Below, piece after piece: positions 26,127-34,558 of a stretch of 64,000 nucleotides of DNA; within the stretch, counting starts at the first letter, position 1, and the number at the start of each line of letters is the position of its first letter. The notes beneath the pieces were generated by a model. It was not told the origin of the DNA, ran no database searches, and saw nothing but the letters and a program-made list of their open reading frames with translations. Source of the DNA: Pseudomonas sp. HOU2. GTDB lineage: Bacteria; Pseudomonadota; Gammaproteobacteria; Pseudomonadales; Pseudomonadaceae. Location of the stretch: positions 806,001-870,000 of the forward strand of contig NZ_CP160398.1 of assembly GCF_040729435.1 (NCBI RefSeq), written 5' to 3'. Both the position numbers and the translations under genes were made by a program.

Positions 26127-26540
26127 TCAGTGCAGACGCGCGGCCTTGGACTTGAACGCGCTGTCGACACAGTCGAGCAACTGGCCGATGGCCCAGGGCT
26201 TCTTGATGAACGCCACCGGGTGCTTGACCCCGGAAGTCTCCGGGGTTTCATAACCGGACATGACCATCACCGGTTTGTCCGGCCAGCGCTCGCCGACCAG
26301 GTTGGCCAGCCCTGCCCCGTTGATTTCACCGGGCATGGTGATATCGGTGAGCAGCAGCGCGACTTCCGGCGCATGTTCTTCCAGATACAGCTTGGCTGCA
26401 TCCGCGCTGGTTTGCGGCTCGACCTTGAAACCTTCCTCCTGAAGAATTTCGCAGAGAAACTCCAGAATCAACGGGTCGTCCTCAACCACCAGAATCAACC
26501 CGCCAGGAAGGAGCGCGCTCGGTGTCGGTGTTGGACTCAT
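26127..26540 (-). CDS. Single-domain (CheY-like) response regulator
   Basis: A 137-residue receiver domain without output domain: acidic pair VVEDD near residue 19-21, phosphoacceptor aspartate in LLLTDITMPG, and lysine in FIKKPW. The ATG at 26540 has GGGAG upstream. No kinase is adjacent, so it is probably the receiver of a phosphorelay or a partner of a hybrid kinase elsewhere. Confidence 0.88.
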   Translation of the reverse strand: MSPTPTPSALLPGGLILVVEDDPLILEFLCEILQEEGFKVEPQTSADAAKLYLEEHAPEVALLLTDITMPGEINGAGLANLVGERWPDKPVMVMSGYETPETSGVKHPVAFIKKPWAIGQLLDCVDSAFKSKAARLH

Positions 26541-26739
26541 GAACTGGCACTCCCTGAATTGCATTAACGACTTAGCGGCTTGAATCCGCTGCTTATCTGG
26601 TATGAGCAGCGCGCCCTGCATAAATTCATTTTTGATACAGGTCTTTTCTTAACAGTCCTGATCAGCCTGCGCCGACGGGCGTTCGTCAGACGGTTTTTGT
26701 GGTTAAAATGCCGGCCCTTTTGCTTGCCGACCGTGACTG

Positions 26740-27681
26740 ATGAACCCTGAAGCCCTCGCCACACTCCGAGCCCATCTGTTGCCGGCACTCGCCGCGGCAC
26801 CGAGCGAAACCCGTCGCCTGTTCCATGGCCGCGGACGTTGCTGGCCAGGGCTGGAACAGTTGACGGTGGACTGGCTGCAAGGCGTGGTGCTGGTCTCGCT
26901 GTTCAAGGAGCCGCTGCCGGAGCAACTCGAAGCGCTCAAGCAATTGCTGCTCGACCTCAGCACCTCAGCCGAATGGCAACAGTGCGGCGCACACACCTTG
27001 CTGCTGCAACATCGGTATTTGCCACAAAGCACCGCCGAATGGTTGCTGGGCAACGAAATCGACGAGATGAGCATCGTCGAGGGCGGCTTGCAGTACCGCG
27101 TCGACCTGGGTCGCAAGCAGAACGCCGGGCTGTTTCTCGACATGCGTTACGGGCGCAACTGGGTGCGTGAACAAGCGGCGGGCAAACGGGTGCTGAACCT
27201 GTTCGCCTACACCTGCGGGTTTTCCGTGGCGGCTATCGAAGGTGGCGCCAGCCATGTGGTCAACCTCGACATGTCCCGCGCCGCCCTGAGCCGTGGCCGC
27301 GACAATCACCGCCTGAACGGGCATGACCTGAGCAAGGTGAGCTTCCTTGGCCACGACCTGTTCAAGTCCTGGGGCAAGGTCATCAACAGCGGCCCGTACG
27401 ATCTGGTGATCATCGATCCGCCGTCGTTCCAGAAAGGCAGTTTTCTGCTGACCAAGGACTACCAGCGCGTGCTGCGCCGTTTGCCGGAATTGCTCACGGC
27501 GGACGGCACGGTGCTGGCGTGCATGAATGATCCGTCGTTTGGTTCGGACTTTTTGATTGATGGCGTAATGCAGGAAGCGCCGAGTCTGCGCTTTGAGCAG
27601 CGGCTGGAGAACCCGCCGGAGTTTGCGGATGTTGATCCCGAGAGCGGTCTTAAAGCGCTCGTCTTCAAACGCCTCGATTGA
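26740..27681 (+). CDS. SAM-dependent methyltransferase, RlmI/RlmK-like
   Basis: A 313-residue class I methyltransferase of the COG1092 group. The SAM-binding loop LNLFAYTCGFS is at residues 152-162 and the catalytic IIDPPSF at 224-230; the preceding RKQNAGLFLDMRYGRNWV is characteristic of the 23S rRNA cytosine methyltransferases RlmI and RlmK. The N-terminal part is not a recognisable PUA domain, so the target could be rRNA or another RNA. Confidence 0.82.
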   Translation: MNPEALATLRAHLLPALAAAPSETRRLFHGRGRCWPGLEQLTVDWLQGVVLVSLFKEPLPEQLEALKQLLLDLSTSAEWQQCGAHTLLLQHRYLPQSTAEWLLGNEIDEMSIVEGGLQYRVDLGRKQNAGLFLDMRYGRNWVREQAAGKRVLNLFAYTCGFSVAAIEGGASHVVNLDMSRAALSRGRDNHRLNGHDLSKVSFLGHDLFKSWGKVINSGPYDLVIIDPPSFQKGSFLLTKDYQRVLRRLPELLTADGTVLACMNDPSFGSDFLIDGVMQEAPSLRFEQRLENPPEFADVDPESGLKALVFKRLD

Positions 27682-27868
27682 CGTTACCTCCCGGGAACAC
27701 CGCGGCCCCGCGTGGGAGCCAAGTGGTCTGGGAGGGAAATCGGTGATCACGTCGTGACCGCTACCACTCGTCGCAAACACGCCCCTACCTGTCAGATCTG
27801 ACAGTAGCCAAATCCCCCGTTTGATCGCTCAATCACTCCACCGCCCCCCTTCGGCAGGAGTTTCCGTC

Positions 27869-30800
27869 ATGCTCGTCCAACCCAAAAAGGCCATCGGCAC
27901 ACGCGCCCTGCTCGACCCCGAAATCCCCGGCGCCAAGTTGCTACCGGACGGCAAGTGGGCCATCAACCGCGCCGCCGCACTGCTCAATTTTCCGGCTCTG
28001 GGCCTGAAGGTGCAGGTCCCGGTCTGGTCGAACAAAAAAATCGGCGACAAGGTCGAGCTGCTGCTCAACAACGTTCCGGTCGACCAGCAAACCGTTACCC
28101 AGCCGGCCGAGCAGACCCAGCGCACCACCCTGTTCGTCGCACCGGGCCGCTTTCAGACCGGCGCCTGGGAGCTGGCCTATCGGGTGACACGAGTCGCTCA
28201 ACAGCCGGAGCCTTTTGCTCCGCCGCTCCAACTCGCGGTCAAACTGGAAATCCCCGCCGGCCAGGACACCAATCCAGAACAGGGCCACTCCAACCTGCAC
28301 ATGGCTTTCAGGCCACCGGAAATTGTTCAGGACGGTGTCGACAAGGACACCGCCGAAAAGGGTGTGGAGATTATGGTGGTTGCCGTACCCGGCAGTGGCT
28401 CCAACCTGCCTTATCCCGACATCGCCGTGGGCGACGTGATCATCGCGAGCTGGGGCGGCAAGCTGGTGGCGTCGGCGCCGGTCACTCAAGCGCAGATCGA
28501 CGACCCGCTGAATAACCCGATCGTCATCCATATCAGTAAAGACATCATCCTGGCGGCGGGTGATTCCGGGAACGAAGGGCTGGCGGTGTCATTCCTGGTC
28601 AGAGACTTTGTCGACAACGACTCCGAGGACTGGTGCAAGGAAGCGCGCATTGTCGTCGACACCGGCAACTCGCGGCTGGATGCGCCGATTCTCAAACAGG
28701 CTGACGGCAACGAACTCGACCTCGACCAGTTAGGCAATGAACAATTGCTGCTCCAGGTCTTTGCTGCATCGTCCGACGACTTCAAACTCGACGACATCAT
28801 CATCATGCACTTGCAGGGCACCACCCTCGACGGCGACCCCGTGGCGGTCGACGCTTGCCAGCGCATCGACAAAAACCCACCGCTTGTGGTCGAGGTGCCG
28901 ATGGACAACGACGGTGCCCGGGCACTGGCAAAAACCCAGGGGGTGTTTTTCTTCGATCTGGAACGTGACGGCCGCATCATTCAACGCTCCAGAGGCCGCT
29001 TCATCAACATGAAGGGTGAACCCAAACGCCTGGCAGCCCCCATCGTCGAAAGCGCCGTGAGCGGTGCGCTGGATCCGGACCTGGCGAACGTGATCGTGCG
29101 CTTCCCCTTCGATCCGCTGATCACCGCGGACAACGCCATCGAACTGCTCTGGAGCATCACCCAGGCGGATGGCACCGCTTTCGAACCCGAGCTGGACTGG
29201 ATCTTTCCGACCCTGCAGGAGACCAATGACCCCGACGGCTTCATCGTCATCATTTCAGGCCCCGACTACCTGAAACCCGGCGAAGGCGGCACGCTGAAGG
29301 TGTCGTATAACCTGCTCAGCGAAGGCGAGAACGACGAGGTCATTCGCCGGCCTTCCCTGCCCGCCGCGCCGCTGAACATCGGCGAGCCCAGGCTTGAGCT
29401 GGTTCCGCCCATCCTGCTCGGTGAACAGGACGGTGCGCTGGAACCCAAGGACCTGCCCAACGGCATCAGCGAAGTCACCTGCCCCAACCCGGTGAACAAT
29501 CCGACCCTGCCCAAGGATGTGGTGCACTGGCAATTGCATGATGCGTCGAACAAGTTGCTGTTCGAAGACCACAAGACACTCAATGCCCTGAGCGCCGGCA
29601 AAGACGTTAAATTTCCGCTCAACGCCGCGTTTGTGCAGCAGTACTTTGAAGCCCGTCGCGGTGAACAGTTGAGTGTGCGCTACCACATCGTTCGGGATGC
29701 GACGGACAAGATCAGTTATTCGAATCCGTTGGTTTTTGTCGTCGGGGAAGTGGTGGAATTGGTACCACCAACTATTGACTCGGTGAAGGGTTTACCTGGC
29801 GAGGTGGAAATCCCGGATGGCACCACGACCGTCGACACCACCGTCAAGCTGTCAGGGGCCGGGGCCAAAGGTCAGAAAGTCCAGATCAAGGATGATGAAA
29901 CCGACAAGGGAGAGGTGACGGTTGATCCTGCGACAGGCCGCTGGGAATTGATTGTGACGGGTTTGAGCGAGGGTGATCACCGCTTTACCGCCATCGCCAG
30001 GTATGGCAGTGAGCAGGCCTCGAATCCGTGGGTCGTGGTCGTGACCGAAAACGTCCCGCTGACCATCAGATCAATGAAAGACCAGAGCAACTGGGACATC
30101 CCCGATAACGGCTATACCGTGCACACCATCATCACGCTCGAGGGCTTCGCGCCTGTCCGCCAGAAGGTGGAAGTTTTCCTCGGTACGATATCCAAAGGCC
30201 TCGCGGAGGCTGGCCCCGACAGGATCTGGACCCACACCGTCAGCGGGTTAACGCTCAACGTGCTGCACACCCTCAAGGCCGTTGGCCAATACGCGAATAA
30301 TCCGACGTCGAACCTCTGGCGTTTAACCGTGTTGAATGGCGTGAGGCCCGCCATCACCGCCGCGCATGATTCCAACGGGCAGCCAATCAGCAATGGTGGC
30401 AACACTGTTGACCGCACTGTTCATCTGACGGGGACGGCGAATACGTTTCTTGAGGTGGAGATTTACGACGGTGCCATCTCCACTGGCAAAAAGGTCAGGG
30501 CCAATGACAAAGGTGAATGGACGGTTGAACTGACGGGGCTGACGATTGCACGCCATGATTACAAGGCCAAGGCGTTGTATGGCAGCGGGACGGAGTCGGG
30601 AGTGTGGGCGGTGAACGTGGTGGCAGCTGCTGCACCTACAATCACCTCAGTGCAAGACGAAAGCAAATGGGACATCCCCGACTACGGTTATACCGTCCAC
30701 ACCAATATCATGCTCGAGGGCTTCGCGCCTGACGGCCAGAAGGTGGAAGTTTTCCTCGGTTCAATCTCCAAGGGGCTCGCGGAGGCTGGCCCCGACAGCA

Positions 30801-31819
30801 TCTGGAACCACACCGTCAGCGGGTTAACGCTCAACGTGCTGCACACCCTTAAGGCCGTTGGTCAATACACGAACAATCCGACGTCTAACCTTTGGCGTGT
30901 GACAGCGTTGAATGGCGTGAGGCCCGCCATCACCGCCGCGCATGATTCCAAAGGGCAGCCAATCAGCAATGGTGGCAACACTGTTGACCACACTGTTCAT
31001 CTGACAGGGACGGCGAATACGTTTCTTGAGGTGGAGATTTTCGACGGTTCCTCCTCCACTGGCAAAAAGGCCAGGGCCGATGACAAAGGTATATGGACGG
31101 TTGAGCTGACGGGGCTGGCGATTGCACGCCATGATTACAAGGCCAAGGCGTTGTATGGCGACGGAACGGAGTCGGAGGTGTGGACGTTGACCGTGACGGA
31201 CAGCGCTGCACCGATTTTCGTCGACCCTTCGACCATGCTTCTTCGCGGGGTGCGACTGATCAATGACTACGGATGGGCTCGAAAGCCTGAAACGGAGTCA
31301 GTACGTCGGCGTGAGGCAACCGGCGGCGTCCCGCCCTATAAGTACACATCGACGGTTCCAGCCATCGCAAGCGTAACCGATGACGGGATAGTGACCGGCC
31401 TCCGGGAGGGGTGGACTGTCATATGGGTGAGAGACCAGAATGGCGCCCAAGCACAATTCAACGTCCAATGCAGCGAAATAACAGTATACAAGGTAGTGAA
31501 GTCGTCGACCCCCGTGCCCGGAACCTACGCAGCGATTTCTGGATGGATAGCCTCAGTGCGAGGAGTGACGACTGAGTTTCTCATCCGCTCATTGATGAAT
31601 CACTTGAGTATCGAATACCCAGACGCTAGTGTTGTATTGAATCCATCCGAGCCACACGCCCCATGGCCGTACTGGGCTTATTACTTCCACTCCCCGGACT
31701 CCGACATCATTCGCGTCATATCTGCGGTATCTCCTGAAAATAAACGCTTCGACTCCTCTTCAATACTTTCGCCCCCCGAACGAGTCTCCGGATACGTCCT
31801 CGCGTTAGTCCCTGTCTGA
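27869..31819 (+). CDS. Large Ig-like repeat protein
   Basis: A 1316-residue protein without signal peptide or membrane segment. The N-terminal 600 residues are a beta-rich region found in Pseudomonas Ig-repeat proteins (opening GTRALLDPEIPGAKLLPDGK). From about residue 630 come Ig-like modules with PTIDSV or ITSVQD openings. Two 192-residue units (bases about 30061-30636 and 30637-31212) are nearly identical at DNA level. A BIG2-like module follows (about residues 1150-1195) and an unmatched C-terminal domain rich in aromatic residues ends the protein. The role may be adhesion or a secreted structural protein, but no secretion gene is adjacent. AGGAG lies nine bases before the ATG at 27869. 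Confidence 0.75.
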   Translation: MLVQPKKAIGTRALLDPEIPGAKLLPDGKWAINRAAALLNFPALGLKVQVPVWSNKKIGDKVELLLNNVPVDQQTVTQPAEQTQRTTLFVAPGRFQTGAWELAYRVTRVAQQPEPFAPPLQLAVKLEIPAGQDTNPEQGHSNLHMAFRPPEIVQDGVDKDTAEKGVEIMVVAVPGSGSNLPYPDIAVGDVIIASWGGKLVASAPVTQAQIDDPLNNPIVIHISKDIILAAGDSGNEGLAVSFLVRDFVDNDSEDWCKEARIVVDTGNSRLDAPILKQADGNELDLDQLGNEQLLLQVFAASSDDFKLDDIIIMHLQGTTLDGDPVAVDACQRIDKNPPLVVEVPMDNDGARALAKTQGVFFFDLERDGRIIQRSRGRFINMKGEPKRLAAPIVESAVSGALDPDLANVIVRFPFDPLITADNAIELLWSITQADGTAFEPELDWIFPTLQETNDPDGFIVIISGPDYLKPGEGGTLKVSYNLLSEGENDEVIRRPSLPAAPLNIGEPRLELVPPILLGEQDGALEPKDLPNGISEVTCPNPVNNPTLPKDVVHWQLHDASNKLLFEDHKTLNALSAGKDVKFPLNAAFVQQYFEARRGEQLSVRYHIVRDATDKISYSNPLVFVVGEVVELVPPTIDSVKGLPGEVEIPDGTTTVDTTVKLSGAGAKGQKVQIKDDETDKGEVTVDPATGRWELIVTGLSEGDHRFTAIARYGSEQASNPWVVVVTENVPLTIRSMKDQSNWDIPDNGYTVHTIITLEGFAPVRQKVEVFLGTISKGLAEAGPDRIWTHTVSGLTLNVLHTLKAVGQYANNPTSNLWRLTVLNGVRPAITAAHDSNGQPISNGGNTVDRTVHLTGTANTFLEVEIYDGAISTGKKVRANDKGEWTVELTGLTIARHDYKAKALYGSGTESGVWAVNVVAAAAPTITSVQDESKWDIPDYGYTVHTNIMLEGFAPDGQKVEVFLGSISKGLAEAGPDSIWNHTVSGLTLNVLHTLKAVGQYTNNPTSNLWRVTALNGVRPAITAAHDSKGQPISNGGNTVDHTVHLTGTANTFLEVEIFDGSSSTGKKARADDKGIWTVELTGLAIARHDYKAKALYGDGTESEVWTLTVTDSAAPIFVDPSTMLLRGVRLINDYGWARKPETESVRRREATGGVPPYKYTSTVPAIASVTDDGIVTGLREGWTVIWVRDQNGAQAQFNVQCSEITVYKVVKSSTPVPGTYAAISGWIASVRGVTTEFLIRSLMNHLSIEYPDASVVLNPSEPHAPWPYWAYYFHSPDSDIIRVISAVSPENKRFDSSSILSPPERVSGYVLALVPV
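30061..31212 (+). repeat. Tandem 576-bp duplication inside the Ig-like gene
   Basis: Two consecutive copies with exact 576-base (192-codon) period; for example TGGGACATCCCCGA occurs at 30092 and 30668, and ATTCCAACGGGCAGCC at 30369 matches ATTCCAAAGGGCAGCC 576 bases on. Few differences separate the copies, so the duplication is recent or kept uniform by gene conversion. Confidence 0.9.
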
Positions 31820-31987
31820 CAGGCCTCAAGGCCACTGATTATGAACAGGAAGAGGACGGATTTATTTGATGGCAATTGCGAGCAGGCTCACCACTACAAG
31901 GGATCTTTGCCGGGCACATAACCTGTGACCCACGCAGATCCCCTGTAGGCCTTCACCTGCTCACGATGAGGCCAGACCTATCAGCGC

Positions 31988-32348
31988 CTATTCCTTGGGC
32001 ACAACATTATCCAGCGCCTGATTCACCGCCAACTCACCGAGCATCACCACCTGCGCAATGCCCAACGCCGTATTGCGGCTCGGCCCCTCCAGCGTCCCGG
32101 CGAAATCACCCAGCATCACCGTGGCCGAGGCCAGGGATTCGCAGGCGTTGGCCAGCAGGGATTCGGTATCGGTTTGCGGGTTGACCATGTACATGCTGCT
32201 GGGGGGTGTAGGGCGTCGCCATGATTTGCGATGGTGCCAGGTAGTGGTCGAGGGCGCGTTCGGCGGCTTCGTGGAGTTTTCTGGAGTTGCGGGATTCGTA
32301 GGGTGATACCGGGTCTGTGAACGGCGGATTGGGTGGGGTTTCGGGCAT
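31988..32348 (-). pseudogene. DUF6124 family gene, frameshifted at a poly-G tract
   Basis: The first half (MPETPPNPP..., SRKLHEAAERALDHYLAPS) reads from 32348, but the conserved second half (MYMVNPQTDTESLLANACESLASATVMLGDF...) is in another frame ending at 31988. The frames would join if the G6 tract at 32201-32206 (C6 on the coding strand) had one base fewer. This is either a real inactivation, a phase-variable tract, or a sequencing error. It is the second of two DUF6124 genes in tandem, separated by a REP pair. Confidence 0.75.
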
Positions 32349-32390
32349 CGGCTGGAACTCCGATCAAGGCACTTTGAATGGATTACTCAC

Positions 32391-32475
32391 TGTAGGAGCT
32401 GCCGCAGGCTGCGATCTTTGATCTTGATCTTGAAAAACAAAATCAAAAGATCGCAGCCTTCGGCAGCTCCTACAT
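32391..32475. repeat. REP pair, family A
   Basis: Inverted family A pair between the two tandem DUF6124 genes. Confidence 0.88.
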
Positions 32476-32485
32476 GGGTGACCGA

Positions 32486-32857
32486 TTAGTTCGGGACGCG
32501 GCGGCCGTCCAGTATTCGGTTGACCATCAGTTCACTGAGCATGATTACCTGATGCAGCATCAGCACGGCCCGGCGCTGTGAGTGGTCGACGATGTCGCCG
32601 ATATCGCGGGCCATGTCACTGGCGGCGGCCAGCGATTCGCAGGCTTCGACGAGCAAGGTTTCTTCGTCCACGGTGGGGTCGATGAGGAAGATTCTGTTCG
32701 ACTTGCATGACGAGGCTGAAGGGATCGAGATCTTCAGTGCGCCGGGGTTGAGGTAGAAGTTGATGGCGCGGTCGGTTGCCGCTTTTATCTTCTGCGGGTC
32801 GAGGGCCGGGTCGTACGGGATTGAGGTGTCCGGGGGGTTGGGTGTGGCTTTGAACAT
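32486..32857 (-). CDS. DUF6124 family protein
   Basis: A 123-residue member of the same family as the protein at 6325-6702: MFKATPNPP start, KAATDRAINFYLNP helix, linker, then FLIDPTVDEETLLVEACESLAAASDMARDI and a hydrophobic VMLHQVIMLSELMVNRIL end. It is more diverged in the first helix than the other two copies. The function is unknown. It is preceded by the conserved leader (copy B), a feature shared with the first DUF6124 gene. Confidence 0.82.
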   Translation of the reverse strand: MFKATPNPPDTSIPYDPALDPQKIKAATDRAINFYLNPGALKISIPSASSCKSNRIFLIDPTVDEETLLVEACESLAAASDMARDIGDIVDHSQRRAVLMLHQVIMLSELMVNRILDGRRVPN

Positions 32858-32879
32858 AGGTCACTCACTGTTTTAAATA

Positions 32880-33165
32880 AATGAGGAGCTATCACTCTCG
32901 CTACCAAACGAAGGGTGGCGGCCATTTGTGGGTTGGTAGACCGGTCAAAACAGTAAACCCGGCGCTCCCGAAAGAGCCCCACGCATGGCCACCATAAAGC
33001 AGAGTCCCAAAAAAGGATCTGTAATGTGGCGCACGACTGTAATGAAACGGGCTACCAAACCCGATCACTGATTTGCAGTGACAGGGAAACGATATAGCCC
33101 GGCCCATAGCCGTGTAAGCCGGCGGATTCTGGCGTACGCGTAGGTAACGGCGCAAGGCGTTGTAG
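32880..33165 (-). ncRNA. Conserved structured leader upstream of DUF6124 gene (copy B)
   Basis: Homologous to 6018-6320 on the other strand. The TCACTG/CAGTGA stem is conserved (33065-33081, 5-base loop against 6). The repeated word is GTTTGGTAGC here, at 33051-33060 and 32900-32909, with complementary CTACCAAC at 32932-32939; spacing between the three elements matches copy A. The word differs from copy A at two positions, and all three sites have changed in step, which is covariation evidence for pairing. Confidence 0.6.
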
Positions 33166-33261
33166 CCGTTAGGGCGTAACGGTTCGTGTATTTTAAACGT
33201 GGTTGCAGGGGTGCGTTTATGGTGTGTGGAGAGCCGGGTTTGCTCCTGTAGTTTTGATGTC

Positions 33262-33661
33262 GTCTGACAGACCGCTTTCGCGAGCAGGCTCGCCCCCACA
33301 GTTGGATTGAGTGCATTCAGTTGGGAGGTTGGTCGGCTTCCATCGCTGGCAAGCCAGCTCCCACATGACCGAGGGCATTCAGGCGGGGATTGGTTGGCTC
33401 ATAGGCCACCATCGCCAGCAGGCTGGCTCCCACAGTTGGATTGAGTGCATTCAGTTGGGAGGTTGGTCGGCTTGTAGGCCGCCATCGCTGGCAAGCCAGC
33501 TCCCACATTTTGACCGAGGGCATTCAGGTGGGGATTGGTTGGCTCATAGGCCGCCATCGCCAGCAGGCTGGCTCCTACTGTTGGATTGAGTGCGTTCAGT
33601 TGGGAGGTTGGTCGGCTTGTAGGCTGTCATCGCTGACATGCCAGTTCCCGCAGGGATTTGT
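33262..33661. repeat. Tandem array of family B REP units
   Basis: Alternating REP copies with conserved spacers. The spacer TTGGATTGAGTGCATTCAGT recurs at about 33302, 33436 and (one change) 33581, giving periods of 134 and 145 bases; the second spacer type, with GAGGGCATTCAGG, recurs twice. The stretch contains no gene. Confidence 0.88.
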
Positions 33662-33667
33662 GGTGAT

Positions 33668-34447
33668 TCAGGCAGGGGGTGGGCGAAGCACCAGCGCGAA
33701 CAACTCGCCATGCCCGTTCACATTGAGCTTATGATAGAGATTGCGCCGATGCACCTTCACCGTCTCCGGCGATATGCCCATTTGCTGGGCAATGGCCTTG
33801 CTCGAGAAGCCCTGCAGGATCAGGCGCGCGGTGTCGACTTCACGGGTGGTCAGGCGCGCATCGAAGCGGTCGAGCAGCGTTGCCAGATCCCCCGCCACCG
33901 GCTCGGTGCCAGCGCCTTGCGGCGGCAACAGCTGCACATGACGACGCATCGCCGCCAACACCCAGTCGCGCACACAGAGCAAACGGCCCTGCTCGGCCAG
34001 ATCGAAAGCCGACGCGCGCCCGAGTGACAGGCCCAGTACGCCGCCCTCGACGTTGATCATGAACTGCAATTCGTCCTCACCGACCACCGAACGAAAATAG
34101 CTCTGGTAATACTCGCTGTGCAGGAACTGGTCCGGCGCCACCGAGGCCAGACTGTGCAGGCCATCGGCGATGCCGGTCGAGGCGGTTTGATAGAACGGAT
34201 CGAGCAAATACATCCCGGCGCTGTAGCTGGCCAGTTCTTCCTGCTCATCGGCGCGGCCCTTGCTGTCGAAGTCGATCAGCAATCGCGGTGCCTGCCCCGC
34301 CTTCATCAGCGCCACCAGCGCGTTGTCCAGCGGCACCAGCAGCCGCAGCGTGTCGACCAGCGCGCGCCAGAAAGCGTCCTGGCCGACGGCGGCGAACACT
34401 CGCGCCAGACTCTGATGCACCGGCAACTCCTGCAACAACGCGTCCAC
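33668..34447 (-). CDS. LuxR-type (GerE HTH) transcriptional regulator
   Basis: A 259-residue regulator whose C-terminal 65 residues form a LuxR helix-turn-helix (LTTREVDTARLILQGFSSKAIAQQMGISPETVKVHRRNLYHKLNV). The N-terminal part is not an obvious autoinducer or receiver domain and may bind a small ligand. It is divergent from an orphan polyamine-type binding protein gene and probably regulates it; an ACCCAT-N7-ATGGGT palindrome lies between. Confidence 0.88.
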   Translation of the reverse strand: MDALLQELPVHQSLARVFAAVGQDAFWRALVDTLRLLVPLDNALVALMKAGQAPRLLIDFDSKGRADEQEELASYSAGMYLLDPFYQTASTGIADGLHSLASVAPDQFLHSEYYQSYFRSVVGEDELQFMINVEGGVLGLSLGRASAFDLAEQGRLLCVRDWVLAAMRRHVQLLPPQGAGTEPVAGDLATLLDRFDARLTTREVDTARLILQGFSSKAIAQQMGISPETVKVHRRNLYHKLNVNGHGELFALVLRPPPA

Positions 34448-34466
34448 GCTCTACCCCTTTTGAGTA

Positions 34467-34485
34467 ACCCATGATGGGAATGGGT
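34467..34485. promoter_or_regulatory. Candidate operator, ACCCAT-N7-ATGGGT
   Basis: A perfect 6-bp inverted repeat 20 bases upstream of the LuxR-type gene and about 75 before the binding protein gene; a plausible site for the divergent regulator. Confidence 0.4.
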
Positions 34486-34558
34486 CAGGCGTGCCCGCCC
34501 CGATAGGCTGAGCACTCCTGTCAATCACCGGCCTGCCGCAGGCCAGGAGTGCCGCATC

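Noticed and set aside
32785-33299. Minus-strand frames inside leader copy B
   Set aside because: They overlap the DUF6124 start or the covarying leader and have no ribosome site; not conserved with copy A as protein.
32880-33661. Possible retron, group II intron or mobile element around the leader and REP array
   Set aside because: No reverse transcriptase, transposase or integrase gene and no terminal repeats are present.
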